DNA from: Ignavibacteria bacterium
GTDB lineage: Bacteria > Bacteroidota > Ignavibacteria > Tepidaquicellales > OLB5
Length of the DNA stretch: 10,349 nucleotides
Direction: 5' to 3'
NCBI GenBank assembly: GCA_030835005.1
Contig: JAUQWT010000115.1
Span: 1-10,349 of the forward strand
The position numbers and the translations under genes were made by a program. The notes under the pieces are model-generated. The model ran no database searches. It saw only the letters and a program-made list of their open reading frames with translations, and was not told where the DNA came from. Below are positions 1 to 7,376 of the stretch, in pieces. Numbering within the stretch: position 1 is the stretch's first letter; every line of letters starts with the position of its first letter.

Positions 1-66
1 CCACAAAAATAATAAATAAAGTACTGAAATATCAATCAAAAGCCTGTCACGACTCCTCACCCCCCA

Positions 67-82
67 GCCTGCTGCAGGCAGG
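67..82. repeat. Short GC-rich palindrome (CCTGC/GCAGG)
   Basis: The sequence GCCTGCTGCAGGCAGG can fold as GCCTG-CTG-CAGGC (67-79) or in the shifted register CCTGC-TGCAG-GCAGG (68-82). It is short and could arise by chance. However, 'cctgc...gcagg' palindromes recur between genes of Bacteroidota-type genomes, and this one sits next to two larger palindromic elements. No T-tract follows on either strand, so it does not look like a terminator. Confidence 0.4.
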
Positions 83-100
83 TCACCAACTTGAAATGGG

Positions 101-322
101 GATGACATTGGTTTCTTGATTTTCTAAGATTTTGATTTCAATCGGCCTCTGAAAATCTGCGTATAAAAACACGAGAACGCAAATATAAAAGCAAAAAGCT
201 GTTTGAGTCCCGATTTGATCGGGACGAGTTCTTTTTGCGTCTATAGCGGGCGAAGTGTTTTAGCAGATTTTCAGCAGCCTTGATTTTTTTGGTAATTTTT
301 GTATCAAGACAAAAAGTACATC
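101..322. repeat. Extended imperfect inverted repeat (~220 bp) with a perfect central hairpin
   Basis: Matching arms nest around a centre near position 216. The centre is a perfect 8-bp stem with a 3-base loop (GTCCCGAT 207-214, ATCGGGAC 218-225). Moving outward, GCAAAAAG (191-198) pairs with CTTTTTGC (231-238), AAAACAC (166-172) with GTGTTTT (255-261), and CTGAAAATCTGC (149-160) with its perfect complement at 263-274. Beyond that the similarity continues more loosely, from GATGAC at 101 to the complement of its first bases (CATC) ending at 322. The right copy of the ctttttgcgt arm could also pair with ACGCAAA at 177-183, giving two mutually exclusive folds. What is seen is the symmetry. That this is a mobile, MITE-like or dispersed repeat is inference, because only one copy lies in the window. 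A structured RNA or DNA cruciform is an alternative. Confidence 0.7.
292..319. repeat. AT-rich hairpin nested in the outer right arm of the long inverted repeat
   Basis: GTAATTTTTGT (292-302) and ACAAAAAGTAC (309-319) form an 11-bp stem with one mismatch around the six-base loop ATCAAG. The wording 'ttgattttttt-ggta...tttttgtatcaagacaaaaagtac' resembles a palindrome I associate with intergenic regions of Bacteroidota-like genomes; that resemblance is from memory and was not searched. It can compete with the long-range pairing of the surrounding element. Confidence 0.5.
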
Positions 323-390
323 AAACATAACCGTATCAGTATGCAATTGAAGAGTCAAATTTCAGGTTCCGCACGTGGTTCGAAGAAGAC

Positions 391-429
391 CCCCTCGCCC
401 TTCGGGCACTCCCCCTTGGTAAGGGGGAG
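391..429. repeat. REP-like double hairpin (CCCCCT...AGGGGG)
   Basis: Two stems lie in tandem: GCCC-TTC-GGGC (397-407), then a perfect 9-bp stem with a 3-base loop, CTCCCCCTT-GGT-AAGGGGGAG (409-429). A C-rich leader (391-396) precedes them. The GC-rich block stands out sharply from its AT-rich surroundings. Paired short hairpins of this kind, reading like 'cccctcgcccttcgggcactcccccttggtaaggggga', are typical of dispersed REP-type repeats. There is no T-tract after the stem, so it is not a standard intrinsic terminator. It ends about 75 bases before the cydA start codon. Confidence 0.6.
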
Positions 430-503
430 ACGACTAAGATTCGTGTATCGGGTCACACAATTATACTTAACATAGATTATATTTTATATTTATTTTTGAA
501 ATT

Positions 504-1853
504 ATGGATGCATTCTTAATACACAGGTTACAATTCGCATTTACGATAATGTTCCATTATCTCTTTCCCCAGCTGACAATGGGGCTTGCACTGCTTATTG
601 TAATTTTAAAGATTCAGGCTATCCGCACGGGTGATGACTCGTTCAACAGGTCTGCGAGATTCTGGGCAAAGATATTCGCGCTCAATTTTGCAGTGGGCGT
701 TGTAACGGGTATTCCCATGGAGTTCCAGTTCGGAACAAACTGGGCAAGGTTTTCGGCATTTGCAGGCGGCGTCATCGGGCAGACGCTTGCGCTTGAAGGG
801 CTTTATGCATTCTTCTTGGAGTCAACCTTCCTCGGGCTCTTCCTCTTTGGTGAAAAGAAGCTTGGTCCCAAACTGCATTTGCTATCGGCAATACTTGTGT
901 TTGCCGGCTCATGGGTCTCCGGATTTTTCATCATTGCAACCAATGCATGGATGCAGAATCCGGTCGGATTTTTTCAGGAACCTAACGGCACATTCCAGCT
1001 TGCTAGCTTTTGGGCACTGTTAACCAATCCCTGGCTCTTTTGGCAATACCTGCACAACATGAGCGGTGCAGTTGTAACGGCAGCTTTTGTTATGAGTTCT
1101 ATTGGCGCTTACTATGTGCTTTCGGGTAAGAATTCCGAATACGGTAAGAAGTTCATAAGGCTTGGAGTTATCACGGGGCTTATTGTTTCGGTATTTCAGG
1201 CATTCCCCAGCGGCGACGGGCAGGGTAAGAACCTGGCTAAGTATCAGCCCATAACACTTGCCGCTATGGAAGGCCTGTTTGAAACAGAGCATGGCGCGGG
1301 GCTGACAATTATAGGCCAGCCGGATATTGAAAACATGAAGCTTGATAATCCAATCATCATTCCCAACATGCTTAGTTTTTTAACGTACAACAGGTGGAAA
1401 GCAGAGGTTAAGGGACTGAAAGAATATCCGCGCGAGCTTTGGCCGGATAATATTCCGCTTTTGTATTACAGCTACCACATAATGGTTGGGCTTGGCACAA
1501 TTTTTATCGGGATAATGTCGGTTGGTGTATTCCTTTTGTGGAGGAAGAAAATATTTTCAGCAAGATGGTTCCTCTGGATACTGATGCTTAGCTTCCCCTT
1601 CCCCTACATTGCCAACACAACAGGCTGGATGACTGCAGAGCTTGGCCGCCAGCCGTGGCTGATTTACGGGCTTCTTAAGACTGCTGAGGGATTTTCGAGC
1701 AATGTAAGCTCCGGCAATGCTCTTTTTACTCTTATTGGATTTTCGGGGCTGTATTTGCTGGTCGGACTGCTGTTTATAATGCTTGTGCTTAAGGAGATCA
1801 ACCACGGACCGGAGCATATCAAGATCAAGTCCGCCGGAAAGGAGATGAGCTAA
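504..1853 (+). CDS. cydA: Cytochrome bd-type quinol oxidase, subunit I
   Basis: Subunit I of the bd oxidase carries the hemes and the quinol site, and oxidises quinol while reducing O2 to water at the inner membrane. The 449 residues are mostly hydrophobic helices. The N-terminal block 'RLQFAFTIMFHYLFP' puts His18 at the E. coli His19 heme ligand. Glu98 and Glu106 correspond to E. coli Glu99 and Glu107. His184 and Met327 (in HIMVGLG) match the heme b558 ligands His186 and Met393. GRQPW is at 381-385. The Q-loop motif reads QPITLAAMEG (248-257): Glu256 matches quinol-binding Glu257, but Thr stands where E. coli has Lys252. At 449 aa it lacks the long Q-loop insert of E. coli CydA (522 aa). The ATG at 504 leaves just the expected short tail before the first helix. 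It is followed six bases later by cydB in the same operon. Confidence 0.96.
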   Translation: MDAFLIHRLQFAFTIMFHYLFPQLTMGLALLIVILKIQAIRTGDDSFNRSARFWAKIFALNFAVGVVTGIPMEFQFGTNWARFSAFAGGVIGQTLALEGLYAFFLESTFLGLFLFGEKKLGPKLHLLSAILVFAGSWVSGFFIIATNAWMQNPVGFFQEPNGTFQLASFWALLTNPWLFWQYLHNMSGAVVTAAFVMSSIGAYYVLSGKNSEYGKKFIRLGVITGLIVSVFQAFPSGDGQGKNLAKYQPITLAAMEGLFETEHGAGLTIIGQPDIENMKLDNPIIIPNMLSFLTYNRWKAEVKGLKEYPRELWPDNIPLLYYSYHIMVGLGTIFIGIMSVGVFLLWRKKIFSARWFLWILMLSFPFPYIANTTGWMTAELGRQPWLIYGLLKTAEGFSSNVSSGNALFTLIGFSGLYLLVGLLFIMLVLKEINHGPEHIKIKSAGKEMS

Positions 1854-1859
1854 AGCTGT

Positions 1860-2912
1860 ATGGAAACATTCTGGTACATAGCGCTTGCTTTCATGATGAT
1901 AATGTACGTCATACTGGACGGGTTCGATCTTGGCATGGGGATATTCTACCTTAAGAGCGCAAAGAACGATAATGAACGCAGGACACTGCTTAACGCAATC
2001 GGTCCCGTTTGGGACGGCAATGAGGTATGGCTTATCGCAGCAGGCGGCGCGCTGTTTTTCGCATTCCCGAAAGTGTATGCATCGGCATTCAGCGGATTCT
2101 ACCTGCCGCTTATAATTGTGCTGTGGCTCCTCATCGGCAGGGCGCTTGGCATGGAGCTGAGAAAACATATCGATAACGGATTGTGGAAATCATTTTGGGA
2201 TGTTGTGTTCAGCCTTTCAAGCATTCTGCTCATAATCTTTTTCGGAGCCGCTTTTGGCAACATACTGCGCGGCGTTCCGCTGCAAAGTGACGGATACTTT
2301 TTTGAAGCCCTCTGGACAACATTCACCCCTGTTCCTGATTCAGGTATCCTTGACTGGTTCACGGTTCTAATGGCAATTGTGGCATTTTTAACTTTGATGG
2401 CGCACGGAGCAAACTACATTGCGGTAAAAACTTTAGGTGAACTTCAGCAAAGGGCAAGGGCAATTTCATCAAATTGCAGTGTACCCGTTATACTCATTTC
2501 TATTACAATGTTCATCGCCACTTCCGCTATCCGTCCGGAGATGTGGCAGAATTACTTCAGCCATTTGTGGGGATTTGTCTTTCCTTTCACGGGTATGGCA
2601 GGCATGCTTGGCATGCTTTTTTACAGAAGGAAGCAAAACGATAAGATGGCCTTTGTATCATCATCGCTATTCATCTTCGGAATGATGTCGGGGACGGCAT
2701 TCGGCCTGTATCCCAATCTGCTCAGGTCAACAAAACCGGGCTCAGAAAGCCTCACTGTTCATAACTCAGGCGCGGGGGCATACGGGCTGGAAATCGGCAC
2801 TATCTGGTGGGCAATTGGAATTGTTCTGGTAATATCCTACTTCATTTATTTGTATTACAAATTCAGGGGTAAAGTACAAGTGACAGAAGAAAACAGTGAG
2901 GAAGGCTATTAA
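1860..2912 (+). CDS. cydB: Cytochrome bd-type quinol oxidase, subunit II
   Basis: Subunit II is the multi-helix membrane partner that stabilises the heme-bearing subunit I. The 350-residue protein opens with the family signature YVILDGFDLGMG (about 16-27), followed by GPVWDGNEVWL (48-58). Both contain conserved acidic residues, Asp20 and Asp52. About eight further hydrophobic stretches follow, then a charged tail. Length is near the usual 330-380. The ATG lies six bases after the cydA stop, so the two are co-transcribed. A purine-rich AAAGGAG at 1838-1844 is rather far from the ATG (15 bases). No CydX-like small membrane peptide and no cydDC assembly genes are visible. Downstream, the converging pump gene ends at 3016. 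The ~100 bases between hold no convincing terminator, only AT-rich imperfect repeats of 'tcaat'/'ttgac' type. Confidence 0.96.
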   Translation: METFWYIALAFMMIMYVILDGFDLGMGIFYLKSAKNDNERRTLLNAIGPVWDGNEVWLIAAGGALFFAFPKVYASAFSGFYLPLIIVLWLLIGRALGMELRKHIDNGLWKSFWDVVFSLSSILLIIFFGAAFGNILRGVPLQSDGYFFEALWTTFTPVPDSGILDWFTVLMAIVAFLTLMAHGANYIAVKTLGELQQRARAISSNCSVPVILISITMFIATSAIRPEMWQNYFSHLWGFVFPFTGMAGMLGMLFYRRKQNDKMAFVSSSLFIFGMMSGTAFGLYPNLLRSTKPGSESLTVHNSGAGAYGLEIGTIWWAIGIVLVISYFIYLYYKFRGKVQVTEENSEEGY

Positions 2913-3015
2913 AGGATTATGTGTTCAACTGTCAATTTTGAAGTATCTATTCTTTATTGATAATTGCTGATTGTATATTGACAAAATTCAATCTTTGTTC
3001 TTTAATCTTCAATCG

Positions 3016-6000
3016 TTAGTCTTCTATAGCAAGTTTGCTTTCGGCGTAGTCAAGCTCCGGATTGTGAGCCTTATGACTTGAGAGATAAGTGTAAATTGCG
3101 GGCACAACAAAAAGTGTGAGGAATGTTGAGAGGATAAGTCCCCCGACAACGGCAATACCAAGCGAGACTCTGCTTCCGGCACCTGCGCCGATCGCAATGG
3201 GCAGTGCTCCAAGAATTGTTGCAAAACTGGTCATCAGTATTGGCCTGAACCTTTGTACGGATGCATCAATAACTGCTTTGGTCTTTTCAATGCCAAGTTC
3301 CTTCTTCTGGTTTGCAAACTCTACGATAAGTATGGCATTCTTGGTAACAAGCCCGACAAGCATAATGATACCGATCTGGCTGAAGATGTTTAAGGTCATG
3401 TTGAAATACCACAAAGAGATCAGCGCTCCGGTCATAGCCAGCGGAACGGTAAGCAGGATGATGAACGGGTCAACAAAGCTTTCGAACTGGGCAGCAAGTA
3501 CAAGAAAGATGATGACCAGCGCAAAGATGAAAATGAAGAACAGGCTTGATGAACTTTCTGCAAAATCCTTTGACTGCCCGGCAAGCGCTGTATTGAAATC
3601 AGGCGGAAGAGTTTCGGCGGCAACCCTGTTCATTGCGTCAATGCCGTCTCCCAATGTAAAGCCCGGCGCAAGTCCGGCAGAAACCGTTGCGGAGATGAAC
3701 CTGTTGTATCTGTATCTTGTGGTTGGTGTTGACTGGTCTTTAAGCGTAACAAGATTATCAAGCTGGATCAGTACACCGTTCTTGTTCCTAACCGATAGGA
3801 ACTTAAGGTCACCCGGGTCATCCCTCATATCACGGGATACCTGCCCCAGCACCTGGTACTGCTTGCCGTCTTTGATGAAGTAACCAAAGCGCTGGCTGCC
3901 GAAAGATACCTGCAGTGTGCGCGCAACATCCTGGAACGATACGCCAAGGTCAGCAGCTTTCACCCGGTCGATCTGAAGCGTTATCTCCGGCTTGTTGACT
4001 TTCAGGTTTACATCCACAAACCGCAGCTCAGGCTGCTTGGAAGCTTCTTCAAGGAACTTTGGCATGTACTCAAGGAGCTTGTCGAAATTCGGTGCCTGCA
4101 ATACGTACTGAACAGGCTGTCCTCCGAACCTGCTGCCTATTGTCGGCGGCTGAGAAGGAACACTCCTTATTCCGGTAATGGTGTTCACATCTCTGGCTAT
4201 CTTGTTGTATATCTCCTGCTGGGTTCGTTCTCTTTCGTGCGGCGGAACAAGGTAAAGATTGATAAAACCGTTGTTCGCAGATCCTGTACCGCCGCCTCCG
4301 CCGCTTCCTGTATTTGAGATCGGAGTTGATATTTCAGGAACAGAATCAATGATCATTTGCGAAAGCTCATCCATGTACTTTGACATATATTCAAAAGTAG
4401 AGCCTTCCGGTGCAGAGGTAGTAACCCTGATGTTAGACCGGTCCTCGATAGGGGCAAGCTCAGATTTGAGAGATGAGCCTACAACATATATAAGGCCGCC
4501 CATGACAACAATGATTATGATGCCCATCCATCTGATCTTCAGGAAGCCAACAAGCCAGTTCCTGTAGCCGCCGGTAAGCGCAACAAAGAATGGTTCGGTC
4601 TTCATGTAGAACCAGCTGTGTTTAGCATGGGGCTTAAGCAGTCTTGAACAAAGCATGGGAGTAAGAGTGAGTGCTACAAATGCTGAAACCAAAACTGAAC
4701 CTGCAATAACTACGCCGAATTCGATAAACAGCCTGCCTGTTAAGCCTTCAAGGAACAGGATCGGAAGGAATACAGCAGCAATTGCAATGGTTGTTGAAAT
4801 GACCGCGAAGTAGATCTCTTTTGAGCCTTTAAAAGCTGCTTCAATGGGTTTCATCCCGCTTTCGATCTTTGAATAGATGTTCTCGAGGACAACTATGGCA
4901 TCATCAACAACAAGCCCGATCGCGAGAATGATACCAACAAGTGAAAGAACATTGATAGAGAAACCGGCAAGATACATTATGAAAAACGCTGAGATGATTG
5001 ATGTAGGTATAGCCAGTATAGGTATAATGGTAGAACGCCAGTCACGGAGGAACAGAAAAATAATCAATATGACCAAACTGAACGCGATGAAGATCGTCTC
5101 CTCAACTTCCGAAATGGTAGTCCGTATGTACTCGGAAAAATCAAACCCGATCTCGAGCTTATATTCAGGTGGTATGTCTTTCTTAAGCTGCTCGTATCTT
5201 TTTTTGAATTCATCTGATATCGCAATGGCATTAGCGCCGGGCTGCATAGTAACGGCTACACCAACGCCGGGTATGGCTCCCCGCTTAAGGACAGATCTTT
5301 CATTTTCTGCACCAAGTACAGCATTCCCGATATCTTTGAATCGTACAATGCTGCCGCCTTCCTGCTTGATGACAACGTTGTTGAACTCTTCGACATTTCT
5401 AAGGCGCCCGAATGTTCTGATGGTGAGCTCTGTGTTATCGCCTTCTATCCTTCCCGATGGTAACTCAACGTTCTCTCTGGCAAGAGCATTTTCAACATCT
5501 ATGGGTGTCAGGCGGTATGCAGCAAGCTTCTCGGGATCGAGCCACATACGCATTGCATATTTTCTTTCTCCGAATATTCTTACAGTACTTACGCCGGGGA
5601 TAGTCTGTATGCGTTCCTTAATGACATTTGTTGCAAAATCATTTACTTCAAGTATGTTCCTGGTATCACTTTGCACGTACATGAAAATGATCGGTGTATC
5701 GTCGGCATCTGATTTCTGCACAATAGGAGCCTCAACATCCCGGGGAAGATTTCTCTGTGCGCTTGAGACGCGGTCTCTGACATCATTTGCAGCCTCTTCA
5801 AGCTTTCTATCCAGGCTGAATTCAATAGTTATCCTGCTTGAGCCCTCACGGCTTTCGGAAGTAAGTGTTTTGATTCCGTCAATTCCGTTAATTGATTGCT
5901 CCAGCGGTTCGGTGATCTGTGTTTCGATAACATCAGAGTTTGCACCGGGATACGTAGTTGTCACAGTTACAATCGGAGGGTCTACACTTGGGTACTCTCT

Positions 6001-6102
6001 GATTTCAAGGAATGTAAACGCCACTATACCAAAAATGACCAGTATAAGAGAGTATACTATAGAAAGTACCGGCCGCCGTATTGATGTAGCGCTTAAACTC
6101 AT
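3016..6102 (-). CDS. RND efflux pump, inner-membrane permease (HAE1/AcrB-like)
   Basis: This is a proton-driven exporter of the AcrB/MexF type, the inner-membrane engine of a tripartite efflux complex. Its 1028 residues match the family length (~1,030-1,050). The first helix is at about 10-32, the first periplasmic porter/docking region at 33-335, helices 2-7 at 335-545, the second periplasmic region at 550-850, and the last helices at 853-1005. The proton-relay residues are all present: Asp400-Asp401 in GLVVDDAIVVLENI, Lys921 in GLVTKNAILIVEF, and Arg951 in QRFRPILMTS, matching AcrB Asp407/Asp408, Lys940 and Arg971. Residues 598-611 form a poly-glycine loop where AcrB has its Phe-containing switch loop. 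The ATG follows the fusion-protein stop with no gap (TAAATG), implying coupled translation. The substrate cannot be read from sequence; the Asp-Asp pair without heavy-metal (HME) motifs favours drugs or organic compounds over metal ions. Confidence 0.95.
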   Translation of the reverse strand: MSLSATSIRRPVLSIVYSLILVIFGIVAFTFLEIREYPSVDPPIVTVTTTYPGANSDVIETQITEPLEQSINGIDGIKTLTSESREGSSRITIEFSLDRKLEEAANDVRDRVSSAQRNLPRDVEAPIVQKSDADDTPIIFMYVQSDTRNILEVNDFATNVIKERIQTIPGVSTVRIFGERKYAMRMWLDPEKLAAYRLTPIDVENALARENVELPSGRIEGDNTELTIRTFGRLRNVEEFNNVVIKQEGGSIVRFKDIGNAVLGAENERSVLKRGAIPGVGVAVTMQPGANAIAISDEFKKRYEQLKKDIPPEYKLEIGFDFSEYIRTTISEVEETIFIAFSLVILIIFLFLRDWRSTIIPILAIPTSIISAFFIMYLAGFSINVLSLVGIILAIGLVVDDAIVVLENIYSKIESGMKPIEAAFKGSKEIYFAVISTTIAIAAVFLPILFLEGLTGRLFIEFGVVIAGSVLVSAFVALTLTPMLCSRLLKPHAKHSWFYMKTEPFFVALTGGYRNWLVGFLKIRWMGIIIIVVMGGLIYVVGSSLKSELAPIEDRSNIRVTTSAPEGSTFEYMSKYMDELSQMIIDSVPEISTPISNTGSGGGGGTGSANNGFINLYLVPPHERERTQQEIYNKIARDVNTITGIRSVPSQPPTIGSRFGGQPVQYVLQAPNFDKLLEYMPKFLEEASKQPELRFVDVNLKVNKPEITLQIDRVKAADLGVSFQDVARTLQVSFGSQRFGYFIKDGKQYQVLGQVSRDMRDDPGDLKFLSVRNKNGVLIQLDNLVTLKDQSTPTTRYRYNRFISATVSAGLAPGFTLGDGIDAMNRVAAETLPPDFNTALAGQSKDFAESSSSLFFIFIFALVIIFLVLAAQFESFVDPFIILLTVPLAMTGALISLWYFNMTLNIFSQIGIIMLVGLVTKNAILIVEFANQKKELGIEKTKAVIDASVQRFRPILMTSFATILGALPIAIGAGAGSRVSLGIAVVGGLILSTFLTLFVVPAIYTYLSSHKAHNPELDYAESKLAIED

Positions 6103-7182
6103 TTACTCTGTAATTGTTACTTTAACGGGTGAATTATTCTTCAGTCTCAGGATATTTGTGGTAATTATAGTATCGCCGGTATTCAGGTTCCCAGAAATTA
6201 TCTGTACAAACTGTTCATTCCTTTCGCCGATCTCTACATCAACCAATACGGCTTTGCCGTCCCTGACCACGTATACACTCTGCCCTTTGAGTTTGGGTAT
6301 CAAAGCCTGGGTAGGGATCATGATTGCATTTTCCTTATCGGCTAGCCTGAAAGTAACATTGGCAAAAGTACCGGGCAGGAGTTTTTTGTTCGGATTATCG
6401 GATATCGCACGGAGCACCAATGACCGTGTATTGTATTCAACCTTCGGTTCCGAGGCATACACTACGGCATCAAACTCACCTTCGATGCCGTCCACTTTGT
6501 ATATTATCTTCTGTCCCTTGCTGAAAAGATATACATATTTTTCGGGAATGGAAAAATCTATTTTCACTTTGCTTATATCCTGCATAGTTGTAAGCACTGT
6601 GGCGGGAGTAACATATGCTCCGCTGCTTACATTACGAAGACCGATGATCCCTGCAAATGGTGCCCGGACATACGTTTTTGAAATATCGATCCTTGTAATT
6701 GAGATATCTGCCCTTATCTGTTCAAGTGTGTTTTCCTGTACTTCATATTCTTCTTTTGAAGTAAGTCCCCTCTCGATCAGCTGCCTCTCTCGTTCAAGTT
6801 TAGAGATAGCGAGCTTCTCTTCTATTTCCTGCTTACGAAGTCTCGCGACAAGATCGTCGGAATCAAGTTTAAATAGTGTCTGGCCCTTTCGAACCAGGGT
6901 GCCCTCTTTGAAGTATATGCCTCTTATCTTTCTTGATATTTCGCTTCTTATCTCAGCCTCTTCATTAGCGCGGATATTCCCGATCGCTCTGATGTCATTT
7001 TCGAGCAGTTCATTTTTGAGAATGAATCCGTCTACCGCAAGAGGCTCGTTTTGCTGATTTGATCCTGGGCGCTGGTTTTGCCCGGGTTTTTCGCTGTTTG
7101 AAAGGAATTTAGGAACAAGAATTAACCCCAAAACAACAAGTACAACCAGAGAAATTGAGATTATCTTAATGGGTTTATTCAA
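6103..7182 (-). CDS. RND efflux membrane fusion protein (AcrA/HlyD-like periplasmic adaptor)
   Basis: This adaptor links the RND pump to an outer-membrane channel. The 359 residues begin with one uncleaved-looking membrane anchor (about 7-24) with no lipobox Cys, then a polar linker (25-50). The first lipoyl half is at about 75-107 (EAEIRSEISRKIRGIYFKEG). A short charged helical hairpin spans ~108-165, and the second lipoyl half includes YVRAPFAGIIG (171-181). A beta-barrel (~205-280) and membrane-proximal domain (~285-355) complete it. The start is a TTG at 7182-7180. An in-frame stop lies at 7200-7198, no ATG lies between, and the first internal Met is residue 200, so TTG (or ATT two codons upstream) must initiate. 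It is first in a two-gene operon, abutting the pump gene directly. No TolC-type gene is in the window. Confidence 0.93.
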   Translation of the reverse strand: MNKPIKIISISLVVLVVLGLILVPKFLSNSEKPGQNQRPGSNQQNEPLAVDGFILKNELLENDIRAIGNIRANEEAEIRSEISRKIRGIYFKEGTLVRKGQTLFKLDSDDLVARLRKQEIEEKLAISKLERERQLIERGLTSKEEYEVQENTLEQIRADISITRIDISKTYVRAPFAGIIGLRNVSSGAYVTPATVLTTMQDISKVKIDFSIPEKYVYLFSKGQKIIYKVDGIEGEFDAVVYASEPKVEYNTRSLVLRAISDNPNKKLLPGTFANVTFRLADKENAIMIPTQALIPKLKGQSVYVVRDGKAVLVDVEIGERNEQFVQIISGNLNTGDTIITTNILRLKNNSPVKVTITE

Positions 7183-7204
7183 AACAATTTTATTAGATTA
7201 TTAA

Positions 7205-7235
7205 CAAAAATACGCAATTAAATCGAGTTAAGAAA
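7205..7235 (-). promoter_or_regulatory. Candidate Bacteroidota-type promoter of the efflux operon
   Basis: Read on the minus strand, TATTTTTG (7212-7205) fits the TAnnTTTG -7 element of Bacteroidota housekeeping promoters. A TTTC (7235-7232), one base off the TTTG -33 element, lies exactly 19 bases upstream. Transcription would start roughly 15-20 bases before the TTG start codon. The octamer is degenerate and the region AT-rich, so chance is possible. The same arrangement occurs before the multicopper oxidase gene, which raises confidence in both. Confidence 0.42.
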
Positions 7236-7317
7236 TGTTCCAGGAAGTGGTTTAATGTATGAAATATTGCTTTTTAGCAAATAGTTCCGAATTATACAAT
7301 TATTTACAGGCATTATG

Positions 7318-7349
7318 AAAAAAGCACCAGCGTATGCACTGATGCCTTT
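7318..7349 (-). terminator. Intrinsic terminator after the multicopper oxidase gene
   Basis: On the minus strand GCATCAGTG (7345-7337), loop CATA (7336-7333) and CGCTGGTGC (7332-7324) form a 9-bp stem with two G-U pairs. Six T residues follow (7323-7318), with a matching AAAG on the 5' side (7349-7346). It starts about 27 bases after the oxidase stop codon. It separates the oxidase transcript from the downstream efflux operon. Confidence 0.8.
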
Positions 7350-7376
7350 GTCTTTTGAATTTACAAACGAGTGGGA

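Larger units (their letters stand above)
1..503. other. Gene-free, repeat-rich region upstream of cydA
   Basis: No open frame with credible coding character covers this stretch on either strand. It instead holds several palindromic elements, listed separately: a small GC-rich palindrome near 67-82, a long imperfect inverted repeat at about 101-322, and a double hairpin at 397-429. The last ~45 bases before cydA (about 460-503) are very AT-rich and probably contain the cyd promoter. A TAnnTTTG-like octamer (TATTTTTG, 491-498) sits there, but it is only five bases from the ATG and has no matching upstream element at the usual spacing, so I do not call it a promoter. The upstream neighbour of the region lies outside the window. 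Confidence 0.8.

Noticed and set aside
491..498. TATTTTTG just before cydA, considered as a -7 promoter element.
   Set aside because: It would start transcription at or inside the start codon and has no -33 element at 19-base spacing.
1..503. The repeats upstream of cydA, considered as a CRISPR array.
   Set aside because: The elements differ in sequence and are inverted repeats, not regularly spaced direct repeats with unique spacers; no cas gene is present.
1557..2168. A 203-codon minus-strand frame across the cydA/cydB junction.
   Set aside because: It is a shadow of two clear cyd genes, with no family motif or plausible start context.
2919..2960. A tiny frame just after cydB (13 codons, AAAGGA before its ATG), considered as a CydX-like peptide.
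   Set aside because: It is too short and lacks the single hydrophobic helix of CydX (usually 30 or more residues).
3116..3883. A 255-codon plus-strand frame opposite the 3' part of the pump gene.
   Set aside because: It is antisense to conserved RND helices, and its composition mirrors the complementary strand.
4877..7057. A 726-codon open frame on the plus strand, opposite the pump and adaptor genes.
   Set aside because: It is antisense to two genes with full family motifs, spans their junction, is rich in Ser/Ile/Thr as expected for a complementary-frame shadow, and shows no recognisable domain.
7267..7280. Palindrome TTGCT-TTTT-AGCAA upstream of the efflux operon, considered as a repressor operator.
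   Set aside because: A 5-bp AT-rich stem is expected by chance, it lies upstream of the candidate -33 element, and no regulator gene is nearby.
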